From positions 1-23,229 of the IMG/VR virus record IMGVR_UViG_3300046733_001420: a stretch of 23,229 nucleotides of DNA. The stretch is one strand, 5' to 3'. Numbering within the stretch: the first letter of the stretch is position 1; each line of letters begins with the position of its first letter. A program made the position numbers and the translations under genes. The DNA comes from a virus. The notes beneath the pieces were generated by a model. The model ran no database searches. It worked only from the letters and a program-made list of their open reading frames with translations, and was not told the DNA's origin. Shown here piece after piece: positions 1 through 6,292 of the stretch.

Positions 1-33
1 TTTATTAAAAAAGCGTGTCCTAGCGCAATATTA

Positions 34-43
34 TTCGTATATT
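34..43 (+). promoter_or_regulatory. Phage promoter-like motif TTCGTATATT ahead of the chaperonin operon
   Basis: This is an exact copy of a 10-base motif that recurs in most inter-block gaps of the window. It lies 22 bases before the first start codon and is followed after five bases by CTAAATAAATAA, which resembles the sequence after the copies at 6049 and 17205. The position suggests a promoter for the groES-groEL block. Promoter function is inferred from recurrence and position only. The first 33 bases hold no gene I can support; short open frames run in from the left edge but are too short to judge. Confidence 0.6.
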
Positions 44-65
44 CACGTCTAAATAAATAAGTTAT

Positions 66-386
66 ATGGCTAGAAAAGCAAAATCACTCACTACAATCTC
101 CGACCCTTTAATGGAACCCTATTTTATCACAAAAGATGAAATGTGTTTTACAGTTAACGAAAGAATAACTCCTAATAAAGATCATTTTAGATCAAAGGGG
201 AATGGGACTGAGTATTCAAAACCCCAGGGATATTATCCTGAATTTCAACAAGCACTTACTAAAATTGCTAAAGAAAAATTACATACTCGAAAGGATTACG
301 AATCACTCTCTGAGTTTTTAAATGAATTTAAATTAATAGAAACTAACATTAAAAATTATACAGATGGCCTTAGAAGCACTATTTGA
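66..386 (+). CDS. Hypothetical 106-aa phage protein upstream of groES
   Basis: I do not recognise this family. It is a soluble, charged protein with no membrane segment or cysteine pair. The central part is rich in Tyr, Lys and Gly (around residues 42-58, including KPQGYYPEFQQAL), and the C-terminal half looks helical. It is the first gene after the motif at 34-43, and its last 23 bases overlap the groES start, so the two are probably translationally coupled. Its place as leader gene of a chaperonin operon might mean a role in folding or late expression, but nothing in the sequence proves this. The ATG at 66 follows an A/T-rich leader ending in AAGTTAT, like several other starts here. Confidence 0.8.
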   Translation: MARKAKSLTTISDPLMEPYFITKDEMCFTVNERITPNKDHFRSKGNGTEYSKPQGYYPEFQQALTKIAKEKLHTRKDYESLSEFLNEFKLIETNIKNYTDGLRSTI

Positions 387-732
387 TGCGGTTATAGTTA
401 AACCTATCGAAATTGAAGAAACAACTTATGGGAATATTATAGTCCCCGATGTTGGAAAAGAAAAGAATGAAACTGGAGAAGTTATAGCCATAGGACCAGG
501 AAAACCAACAATTACAGGTGATTTTATCCCAACTATACTAAAAGTAGGAGATAAAGTAGTATTACCAACAATGGGATTCACTAAATTACCTTATGATGGA
601 GAAGAATACTATGTTGGCCCCGAAAACCAAATCTTGGCTAAGATTACTGAAACTATAGATGTTGCAGAAATATTAGAAGAAACTAAAGAATCATTAACTA
701 AAGAAGAAATTAAAGATTTATCAAATGAGTAA
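364..732 (+). CDS. groES: GroES-like co-chaperonin
   Basis: This 122-aa protein matches the GroES/Cpn10 fold. It has an N-terminal beta region (residues 6-14, LFDAVIVKP), a mobile loop with a hydrophobic tripeptide (GNIIVPD, about 23-29), the GEVIAIGPG segment, and VGDKVVLP near residues 60-67. GroES caps the GroEL ring and closes the folding chamber in the cytoplasm. The loop style (IIVPD followed by KEK) resembles Bacteroidota GroES. A highly charged C-terminal tail of about 25 residues goes beyond the usual length of about 95. The gene overlaps both its upstream neighbour and groEL, so the pair is made together. In T4 the analogous protein is gp31, which works with host GroEL; here the phage carries both partners. 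Confidence 0.93.
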   Translation: MALEALFDAVIVKPIEIEETTYGNIIVPDVGKEKNETGEVIAIGPGKPTITGDFIPTILKVGDKVVLPTMGFTKLPYDGEEYYVGPENQILAKITETIDVAEILEETKESLTKEEIKDLSNE

Positions 733-2347
733 ACAAGTTATATTAGGTTCAAAAGCTAGAACCAATTTAGTAAAAGGAATTGATATATTAGCAGACGCAG
801 TTGTATCAACCTTAGGACCAAATGGAAGAAATGTAGTAATAGCAAACGAACAAGGAGCCCCTCAATCAACCAAGGATGGAGTTACTGTTGCTAAATCAAT
901 TACATTAAAAGACCCCAATCAAGAATTGGGGGTACAGTTAGTAAAACAAGCTGCAATTAAAACAGCAGAAAAAGCAGGAGATGGTACAACTACTTCTACT
1001 TTATTAGCTAGAGAAATGATAAAAGCAGGATTGAATGCTTTAAACAATAATGAAAATGCAGTACAAATTAAAAGGGATATTGATACTACTGTTAAAGAAG
1101 TAGTAAATAATCTTAAAAATAATATTGCAGAAGATATTTCAGGTGAAGAACAATTAGAACAAATCGCAACGATTTCTGCTAATAATGATCCTGAAACTGG
1201 AAAGTTAATTGCTACCGCAATTGAAAAAGTTGGAATGGAAGGGGTTGTTCATATTGAAGAGTCTAAAACAGGTGAAACGTATTTAGAAACTGTTGAAGGG
1301 TTACAGTTTGATAGAGGGTATAAATCACCTTATTTTGTTACTAATAATAACACAATGACTTCTACATTAGAGAACCCCTTAATTCTAATTGCTGACCAGA
1401 AATTGACCCAAGTAAAAGAGTTATTACCTATTCTAGAAAGTGTATCCACCCAAGCTAGGTCACTTTTAATTATTGCTGAAGATATTGATAATGAAGCTTT
1501 AGCTACTCTTATTGTTAATAAAATGAGAGGTACAATGAAAGTATGTGCTGTAAAAGCACCTGATTTTGGAGATAGACGTAAACTGGTCCTAGAAGATATT
1601 GCCATTACAACTGGAGGTGTAGTTTTTGATAAACAAAAAGGAATGAAACTAGATAAATTTAGTTGGGATTGGTTTGGTGAAGCTCGAACAGTAACAATAG
1701 GAAAAGAACAAACAACAATTGTAGATGGAAAAGGAGGAATTGAACCAATTGAAGCACGTATTGAGGAGTTACAACAACAAGTCAGTAAAGCAACAACGGC
1801 GTTCGAAACAGAAAAACTTCAAGAAAGACTCGCGAAATTCACAGGAGGAGTAGCGATTATTCATGTAGGTGGAAACACTGAAACCGAAATGAAGGAGAAA
1901 AAAGATAGAGTTGATGATGCATTACATGCAACAAAAGCTGCTATTGAAGAAGGAATTGTACCTGGAGGAGGAACAGCATTATTATATGCCTCTTCAGGCT
2001 TAGAAGCTAAGACAACAGGGGCTCAAATTGTAATTGAAGCATGTGCTAAACCATTTAACCAAATTTTAGTTAATGCTGGTTATGATACCATTAAAGGACA
2101 AATTTTAGCAGACCAGTTGGTAAATTCAGGTAATGATACTTGGGCCGGATATAATATTAAAACAGACGAAACAGTAGATATGAAAGAAGCTGGTATTATT
2201 GATCCAACTAAAGTAGCTAGAACAGCACTACAAAACGCAGCATCAGTTGCGGGTACAGTATTACTTACAGAATGTACAGTAGTAAATGAACCAAGTGAAG
2301 ACAACAATCAACCCCAAATGGATCCTTCCATGATGGGTATGATGTAA
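725..2347 (+). CDS. groEL: GroEL-like chaperonin (Cpn60)
   Basis: A full-length 540-aa group I chaperonin. The ATP-binding motif GDGTTT is at residues 85-90, and the catalytic aspartate corresponding to E. coli Asp398 falls at exactly residue 398 in RVDDALHATKAA. The VPGGGTALL segment follows. The tail ends MDPSMMGMM, a short version of the Gly-Met tail of cellular GroEL. The apical, intermediate and equatorial regions all appear intact, so an active ATP-driven folding ring is expected. The start overlaps the end of groES by eight bases. Phage GroEL is much rarer than phage GroES-like proteins. It may serve folding of the capsid or other virion proteins, or replace host GroEL during infection; both are inference. 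Confidence 0.97.
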   Translation: MSKQVILGSKARTNLVKGIDILADAVVSTLGPNGRNVVIANEQGAPQSTKDGVTVAKSITLKDPNQELGVQLVKQAAIKTAEKAGDGTTTSTLLAREMIKAGLNALNNNENAVQIKRDIDTTVKEVVNNLKNNIAEDISGEEQLEQIATISANNDPETGKLIATAIEKVGMEGVVHIEESKTGETYLETVEGLQFDRGYKSPYFVTNNNTMTSTLENPLILIADQKLTQVKELLPILESVSTQARSLLIIAEDIDNEALATLIVNKMRGTMKVCAVKAPDFGDRRKLVLEDIAITTGGVVFDKQKGMKLDKFSWDWFGEARTVTIGKEQTTIVDGKGGIEPIEARIEELQQQVSKATTAFETEKLQERLAKFTGGVAIIHVGGNTETEMKEKKDRVDDALHATKAAIEEGIVPGGGTALLYASSGLEAKTTGAQIVIEACAKPFNQILVNAGYDTIKGQILADQLVNSGNDTWAGYNIKTDETVDMKEAGIIDPTKVARTALQNAASVAGTVLLTECTVVNEPSEDNNQPQMDPSMMGMM

Positions 2348-2378
2348 TAATTAATAATTAATAAATAAAAAGTAAAAA

Positions 2379-2546
2379 ATGACAAAAAATGAAATCTTTG
2401 AGATTATTGAAACAAATTTCAATATCTTAGCAGCGGAAAATGATGGAACAACTAAAGCAAGTCAAGGACGAGCTCGAAAAGCAGCACAAGCTATCAAACG
2501 TGTGATTACAGATTATAAGAAAGCATCTGTGGCTGAGTCCAAATAA
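2379..2546 (+). CDS. Histone H1/Hc1-like small DNA-binding protein
   Basis: A 55-aa ORF starting at the ATG at 2379 and stopping just before the next promoter-like motif. The C-terminal half (residues about 24-45: TTKASQGRARKAAQAIKRV and onward) has the Lys-Ala/Arg-rich helical pattern of the Bacteroidota histone H1-like Hc1 family, which typically shows KAAGTRxRKAxQDIK in the same place and is of similar length. Such proteins bind DNA nonspecifically. Here it could compact phage DNA or disturb the host nucleoid, by inference. It follows groEL by 31 bases and is probably the last gene of that operon. The family call rests on remembered motif similarity and is moderate. Confidence 0.65.
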   Translation: MTKNEIFEIIETNFNILAAENDGTTKASQGRARKAAQAIKRVITDYKKASVAESK

Positions 2547-2547
2547 T

Positions 2548-2557
2548 TTCGTATATT
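2548..2557 (+). promoter_or_regulatory. Phage promoter-like motif TTCGTATATT, near-leaderless position
   Basis: An exact copy of the recurring motif, placed directly after the stop codon of the Hc1-like gene. Only six bases separate it from the ATG at 2564. If it acts as a -10-like element, the transcript would start at or very near the start codon, giving a leaderless or almost leaderless mRNA. The other copies have leaders of roughly 20 to 42 bases. Confidence 0.58.
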
Positions 2558-2563
2558 ACCACA

Positions 2564-2830
2564 ATGAAAACAGAATTAATTGAAGGTAAAATATTAATTG
2601 CTAATAGAAAGCCACCTGGTGACAGGTGGCAGTTAGCAGATGAACCCGAAGGTAGGATTTACAAAAGTATAACAGATACCTTAGAAGCGTATATGCATAA
2701 AACAGGATTTAAAGGTCACTATCGATTAGAACCTCTAAATAGTAAATTGTATATTATAGAACAACAAGAAATAGAAATTAAACCAGAACCAATTAAAACA
2801 TATAACATATATGGGGAGTTCGGAGAATAG
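2564..2830 (+). CDS. Hypothetical 88-aa protein ahead of the clamp loader
   Basis: No family recognised. The protein is soluble and mixed-charge, probably alpha/beta, with segments such as GKILIANRKPP at the start and KLYIIEQQEIEIKPEP near the end. It is the first gene after the motif at 2548 and overlaps the clamp loader gene by 20 bases, so it is likely translated together with it. Its early codons contain a perfect GC-rich hairpin (2611-2630), which makes the mRNA here at least as interesting as the protein. It could be a replication accessory or mainly a translated regulatory leader. Confidence 0.75.
   Translation: MKTELIEGKILIANRKPPGDRWQLADEPEGRIYKSITDTLEAYMHKTGFKGHYRLEPLNSKLYIIEQQEIEIKPEPIKTYNIYGEFGE
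2598..2639 (+). promoter_or_regulatory. Two-tier RNA hairpin with GTGA (GNRA) tetraloop
   Basis: GCCACCTG (2611-2618) and CAGGTGGC (2623-2630) pair perfectly around the tetraloop GTGA, a GNRA loop. An outer stem TGCTAA (2599-2604) pairs with TTAGCA (2633-2638), and a T-G pair can extend it by one. The two stems are joined by an asymmetric internal loop (TAGAAA on one side, AG on the other). An 8-bp GC-rich perfect stem is unusual in such AT-rich DNA. No T-run follows, so it is not an intrinsic terminator. It starts about 35 bases after the ATG at 2564. A protein-binding translational operator is plausible; this is inference. Confidence 0.5.
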
Positions 2831-3755
2831 CCTATTAGTAGAAAAATATAGACCATCCAAGTTAGAAAACTATGTTGGAAATGAAAATATTAAAAAATCA
2901 ATATCTAAGTATTTAGAACAGAATGATATTTTAAATTTAATATTTTATGGACCCGCTGGTACAGGAAAAACTACTTTGGCAAAACTTTGTGTTCAAAATC
3001 TTGATTGCGATCATCTTTATATCAATGCCTCTGATGAACGAGGGATTGAAACGATTCGTGATAAAGTACAAAGCTTTGCAAGCGTTGCTTCTTTTAAACC
3101 ACTTAAAGTGGTTATTTTGGATGAAGCTGATTTTCTTACCATACAGGCGCAAGCTTCGCTCCGTAATATTATTGAAACTTTCTCACGTACGACAAGGTTT
3201 ATCATGACCTGTAATTTTGTAGAGCGTATTATTGATCCTCTACAATCTAGATGTCAAGTACTTAAAATTGTACCCCCAACTAAAAAAGATGTTGCTAAAC
3301 ATTTAGCTTGGATTTTAAACCAAGAAAGTATAGGTTATAACCCTGAAGATATAAAACTAGTAGTTAATCAATATTATCCTGATTTACGTAAATGTATTAA
3401 TACTTTACAATTAGCTAATGCTAAAGTAGAAGATGAATTACATCCTACAAATTATATGAATGTAATCCGTTTAGATAAATCTACATTAGTATCATCTAAT
3501 TATATAAATAAAGTTATTACTGAATTGAAAGGTAAAGCTGATTTTAAAACAATTCGTCAAATTATAGCTGATGCTAATGTAGATGATTTTGATGAATTAT
3601 TCAGAGCACTATATGAAAGGTCATCTGAATATTTACAAGATAAAGAAGGTACAGCATCTATTTTAATAAATGAACACCAATATAAAGCAAATTTCCGAAT
3701 CGACAAGGAAATAAATACAATGTCGTTAATTCAAAACTTAATAAATAATAAATAA
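2811..3755 (+). CDS. 44: Sliding-clamp loader ATPase (RFC small subunit / T4 gp44-like)
   Basis: A 314-aa AAA+ ATPase of the RFC type. It begins with the family signature VEKYRPSKLENYVGN, then Walker A GPAGTGKT (residues 47-54), Walker B VVILDEAD (100-107), a sensor 1 region (TCN, 133-135) and the SRC arginine-finger motif (146-148), which is diagnostic of clamp loaders. The C-terminal part is the helical collar domain. The complex opens the ring-shaped sliding clamp and loads it at primer-template junctions for the phage DNA polymerase. It overlaps the upstream gene by 20 bases, and the small subunit candidate lies one gene downstream. In T4 genes 44 and 62 are adjacent. The start at 2811 fits the usual N-terminal length of the family. 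Confidence 0.95.
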   Translation: MGSSENSLLVEKYRPSKLENYVGNENIKKSISKYLEQNDILNLIFYGPAGTGKTTLAKLCVQNLDCDHLYINASDERGIETIRDKVQSFASVASFKPLKVVILDEADFLTIQAQASLRNIIETFSRTTRFIMTCNFVERIIDPLQSRCQVLKIVPPTKKDVAKHLAWILNQESIGYNPEDIKLVVNQYYPDLRKCINTLQLANAKVEDELHPTNYMNVIRLDKSTLVSSNYINKVITELKGKADFKTIRQIIADANVDDFDELFRALYERSSEYLQDKEGTASILINEHQYKANFRIDKEINTMSLIQNLINNK

Positions 3756-3757
3756 TT

Positions 3758-4000
3758 ATGGAACAACCAGCTCAACAACCAGCTATTGATTTAAAAAACA
3801 CCACAGAAGTAAAAAATTCAAGTGGTGGGAGTGTATTTTTACAAGGAGTAATTTTACGTAAAGTATCTAAATTTGTTACAGGAACAAATGAAGATGCCTT
3901 AATGCCTATCCCTGTATTTTTTGACCCATCAACTAATAAAATTTTAACAGATTCAGTTCCTAGAGACTTAAGAGAGGAATTAGCTGATGAATTAGTTTAA
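3758..4000 (+). CDS. Hypothetical 80-aa protein between the clamp loader subunits
   Basis: Not recognised. A Gln/Pro-rich start (MEQPAQQPA) leads into a segment with SGGSVFLQGVILRKVSKFV and ends in an acidic helix (DLREELADELV). There are no cysteines and no membrane segment. It begins two bases after the clamp loader stop and its last base is the first base of the next ATG (TAATG), so it is coupled to both. Its position suggests a role in the replisome, for example binding the clamp, clamp loader or polymerase. That is inferred only from location. Confidence 0.8.
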   Translation: MEQPAQQPAIDLKNTTEVKNSSGGSVFLQGVILRKVSKFVTGTNEDALMPIPVFFDPSTNKILTDSVPRDLREELADELV

Positions 4001-4413
4001 TGAAAAGTATCTTTGATTGGTTAAAGTGTATTAATACTACTAAACCTCCTGTCGAGTCATTTTCTGAAAAAGATTGGGAGGTTTGGAATAGTTATATGAT
4101 ACATAGGTTTATTAGCATGAACCCAGATTATATTGAAGTTGTTAATTATGTACAGGATTTCCCCCCACAGGAGAAAAGAATGATATATTCTATTTATAAA
4201 GAATTTATCCCTAAAAATAATAAATGGAATAAATATATTAAATCCAAAACAAAACAACCTAATAAAGACTTAATAGACCATATCAAAAATTACTTCGAAT
4301 GTTCTTCTAAAGAAGCAAAAGAATATATAAATATATTGGCTACCCCCGAAATAAGTCGTATATTAACGAATAAAGGGTTAGATAAAAAAGAAATAAAACC
4401 ATTATTAAAATGA
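4000..4413 (+). CDS. 62: Probable clamp loader small subunit (T4 gp62-like)
   Basis: A 137-aa protein that fits T4-like gp62 by position and pattern. The central segment IPKNNKWNKYIKSK resembles the 'PKgkRygKWiK' region of gp62 proteins. The C-terminal part contains YFECSSKEAKEYINIL, close to the 'YygySxekAkealkIL' helix typical of marine T4-like gp62. gp62 has no ATPase motif of its own and forms the heteropentamer with four gp44 subunits; none is seen here. The stop overlaps the next ATG (ATGA). Sequence conservation in this family is low, so the call leans on context. A search by profile against gp62 would settle it. Confidence 0.7.
   Translation: MKSIFDWLKCINTTKPPVESFSEKDWEVWNSYMIHRFISMNPDYIEVVNYVQDFPPQEKRMIYSIYKEFIPKNNKWNKYIKSKTKQPNKDLIDHIKNYFECSSKEAKEYINILATPEISRILTNKGLDKKEIKPLLK
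4355..4364 (+). promoter_or_regulatory. Possible intragenic promoter-like motif GTCGTATATT (9/10)
   Basis: A one-mismatch copy of TTCGTATATT inside the end of the gp62-like gene, 45 bases before the ATG at 4410. It is followed by AACGAATAAAGG, somewhat like the A/T-rich leaders after the intergenic copies. It may give extra expression of the downstream genes, but a single near-match inside coding sequence can arise by chance. Confidence 0.25.
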
Positions 4414-4640
4414 CAAAAGAATTATACACTATGTTAAAAACATCTGCAGAAGCAGATAAAGCAAAAGCGTTATTATCACTTGAATTATTAGGTAATAAAG
4501 CAGTTGGTATTGGAGATCATTCAACCGAAGATTTTTATAAAAATGCTGAAGAAGCACTTATAAATCTAGTTGATGCTGATGATAGACTTGCAGTATTAAA
4601 TATATACTTTTCAGACAGTAAAGAACAAATCAATGGGTGA
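4410..4640 (+). CDS. Hypothetical 76-aa acidic protein
   Basis: Not recognised. It is mostly helical and acidic, with an Ala/Lys-rich helix (TSAEADKAKALLSLELL) followed by a GIGDHSTEDFYKNAEEAL segment. There is no membrane segment, zinc site or enzyme motif. It overlaps the gp62-like gene by four bases and the Nmad1-like gene by eight, so it sits firmly inside the replication operon. A structural or regulatory accessory is possible; no function can be read from the sequence. Confidence 0.78.
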   Translation: MTKELYTMLKTSAEADKAKALLSLELLGNKAVGIGDHSTEDFYKNAEEALINLVDADDRLAVLNIYFSDSKEQING

Positions 4641-5073
4641 TACTATAACAAAGTTTTATGAAATGGAAGAGGATGCTAAAAGAAGAAATATGAGCGATAG
4701 AGAAATTATGGATGCTAAAAGAGGTGTATCAGCAAAATTAAGTGTACAGGTATTCGAAAAAGAGTACCCTGAATTATCTAAGGAGTTTAAAAAAATTCAA
4801 AAAGAAATGTATGAAATGTTTGCCCGTAAGCATATGGACTATGGTTTAAATAATATTGCTTTAGGCGGAGATATCGTTAATAATAGCGATGATAAACAAT
4901 TCTCACTAACTGGGTTATGTATTAGATTAACCGATAAAATATCACGTTTAAAAAATTTACTAATTAATGGTAGGTCATTTGTTGAAGGCGAAGGTATGCA
5001 AGATACATTTATAGATATAGCCAATTATGGAATAATCGGTCTTTTGGTAGGTCGAGATAAATGGAAAAAATAG
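4633..5073 (+). CDS. Nucleotide modification-associated domain 1 (Nmad1/DUF1599) protein
   Basis: The 146-aa protein carries the family pattern in order: MFARKHMDYGLNNIALGG (residues 62-79), LTGLCIRLTDKISRLKNLL (92-110) and a final DTFIDIANYGIIGLLVGR (124-141). Nmad1 proteins occur in phages and bacteria and have been linked by genome context to synthesis or handling of modified nucleotides; the exact reaction is not established. The conserved polar residues in the three helices are like those of all-alpha nucleotide pyrophosphatase-type folds. It lies between clamp loader genes and a nuclease, and just upstream of the sugar island, so a link to modified phage DNA should be considered. Confidence 0.82.
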   Translation: MGDTITKFYEMEEDAKRRNMSDREIMDAKRGVSAKLSVQVFEKEYPELSKEFKKIQKEMYEMFARKHMDYGLNNIALGGDIVNNSDDKQFSLTGLCIRLTDKISRLKNLLINGRSFVEGEGMQDTFIDIANYGIIGLLVGRDKWKK

Positions 5074-5074
5074 T

Positions 5075-6046
5075 TTGGCTAAAAAAATTCCTAAGATTAT
5101 AAAGGAGATTAGAAATAATCCTCCAACACCCGTTAATTATGCATATCAAAAGAATATATCATATTCCCAGATGTCTATATTTAGAGGATGCCCCCATAGG
5201 TGGAAATTACAATATAAGGATAAAATTAAACGTTTTACTTCTTCAATTCATACTGTATTTGGGACGGCCATTCATGAAGTTATGCAACATTATTTAGATG
5301 TGGCATATGATAAATCATTTGCTGCAGCTGATAACTCAATTGATATGGAAGAATTTTTCCAAGAAAAATTTATAGGTGAATATCGAAATCAATATAATAA
5401 AAACAAAGACCAACATTTTTCCTCAGCCGAAGAAATGAGAGAATTTTTTGATGATGGGATGGGTATTTTAAATTGGTTTAAGAAAAAAAGATCTAGGTAC
5501 TTCTCTAAACGTGGTTGGCATTTAGTTGGTTGCGAAATACCATTAGTAATTGCGCCAAATAAAATGTATAACAACATATTATACGCGGGTTTCTTAGATG
5601 TCGTCATGTACCATGAGGAAACAGAGACATTTAAAATAATCGATATTAAAACAAGCACCCGTGGGTGGAGGGATCAGGATAAAAAAAATGAGGATAAACA
5701 ATATCAATTACTTTTATACAAACAATATTTCTCAGAACAGTATGGGATACCTTTAGATAAAATTGAAATTGAATTTTTTATTGTTAAAAGAAAAGTAATG
5801 GATTGGGATGATGAAAAAATAATGTCACCTCATCAAGCATATAGGGTACAGCAATTTAGCCCACCAAGTGGTAAAATTAAACTAGGACGAGCTAAAAAAG
5901 CTATAAATAATTTTATAAATGAATGTTTTAATTCTAATGGAGACATAAAAGATATAGAATATCCAAAATCCCCAAGTAAATGGAATTGTAACTTTTGCCC
6001 CTATAAAGTAGATAAAGAAAATTGTGGAGAAGGTATAATCTACTAA
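5075..6046 (+). CDS. PD-(D/E)XK nuclease with Cas4/AddB-like four-cysteine layout
   Basis: A 323-aa RecB-family nuclease. It has a YSQMSIFRGCPHRWKLQY start (residues 30-47), the GTAIHEVMQHYL motif with its His (63-74), GFLDVV (about 171-176), IIDIKTS carrying the D-x-K catalytic pair (about 187-193), and a QYQLLLYKQY helix. Four cysteines, Cys39 plus Cys305, Cys308 and Cys317, match the C-(n)-CxxC-x(n)-C layout that holds an iron-sulfur cluster in Cas4, AddB and Dna2. It probably degrades or trims DNA ends in recombination, replication or host DNA breakdown. The best start is TTG at 5075, one base after the previous stop; it encodes MAKKIPK. The upstream ATG at 5061 is out of frame and closes quickly. 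Confidence 0.88.
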   Translation: MAKKIPKIIKEIRNNPPTPVNYAYQKNISYSQMSIFRGCPHRWKLQYKDKIKRFTSSIHTVFGTAIHEVMQHYLDVAYDKSFAAADNSIDMEEFFQEKFIGEYRNQYNKNKDQHFSSAEEMREFFDDGMGILNWFKKKRSRYFSKRGWHLVGCEIPLVIAPNKMYNNILYAGFLDVVMYHEETETFKIIDIKTSTRGWRDQDKKNEDKQYQLLLYKQYFSEQYGIPLDKIEIEFFIVKRKVMDWDDEKIMSPHQAYRVQQFSPPSGKIKLGRAKKAINNFINECFNSNGDIKDIEYPKSPSKWNCNFCPYKVDKENCGEGIIY

Positions 6047-6048
6047 TT

Positions 6049-6058
6049 TTCGTATATA
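6049..6058 (+). promoter_or_regulatory. Promoter-like motif TTCGTATATA (9/10) heading the sugar island
   Basis: A one-mismatch copy of the recurring motif, just after the nuclease stop and 33 bases before the ATG at 6092. It is followed by TGTATAC and then CTAAATAA, the same downstream element seen after the copy at 34. It is the only intergenic copy before 17205, so it may drive the whole 11-kb sugar block. Confidence 0.55.
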
Positions 6059-6091
6059 TGTATACCTAAATAATGTTATAAAATAAAGATT

Positions 6092-6280
6092 ATGAGCGCA
6101 AAAAAAGATATGACACTAACGAGTGTTAAAGTCAAAAGCGATTTATTCGAGAATTTTAAAATTGAATGTGTAAAACGTAAATTTTCCTTCCAAAAACTTG
6201 CCGATCGGGCTTTGTTTTTGTATCTTACAGATGAAGATTTCCGTAAATCAATTAATAATCAAACTAAACTCGAACTATAA
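6092..6280 (+). CDS. Small ribbon-helix-helix-like protein
   Basis: A 62-aa protein with the pattern of an RHH/CopG-type DNA binder: a beta strand (TLTSVKVKSDLFENFK, residues 8-23), a first helix through residues 17-28, a turn, and a second helix (FSFQKLADRALFLYLTD). In RHH proteins the strand pairs in a dimer and enters the DNA major groove. It is the first gene after the motif at 6049 and 12 bases ahead of the first glycosyltransferase, so it could regulate this island. Phages also use small RHH proteins elsewhere, and the target cannot be seen from sequence. Confidence 0.65.
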   Translation: MSAKKDMTLTSVKVKSDLFENFKIECVKRKFSFQKLADRALFLYLTDEDFRKSINNQTKLEL

Positions 6281-6292
6281 ATCCAAAAAACA

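Noticed and set aside
1-60. End of an upstream gene at the left edge
   Set aside because: Two frames stay open for 16-19 codons, but this is too short to support, and one would run through the promoter-like motif.
913-931. Hairpin CCCCAAT-CAAGA-ATTGGGG in groEL
   Set aside because: It lies in a conserved coding region (DPNQELGV), has only a 7-bp stem and no T-run, so it may simply reflect coding choice.
1330-2307. Minus-strand open frames across groEL and other genes
   Set aside because: They lie wholly inside well-supported + strand genes, have no family resemblance and no promoter-like context; they are shadow frames.
3097-3113. Palindrome AACCACTTAAAGTGGTT followed by ATTTT in the clamp loader gene
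   Set aside because: It is weak and A/T-rich, falls in the conserved Walker B approach (KPLKVVILDEAD), and lacks a proper T-run.
2947-3207. Alternative + frame within the clamp loader gene
   Set aside because: The clamp loader frame carries Walker A, Walker B and SRC motifs across this interval, so the other frame is an overlap artefact.
5061-5074. ATG at 5061 as the nuclease start
   Set aside because: It is in another frame and meets a stop after about 13 codons; TTG at 5075 is the in-frame start.
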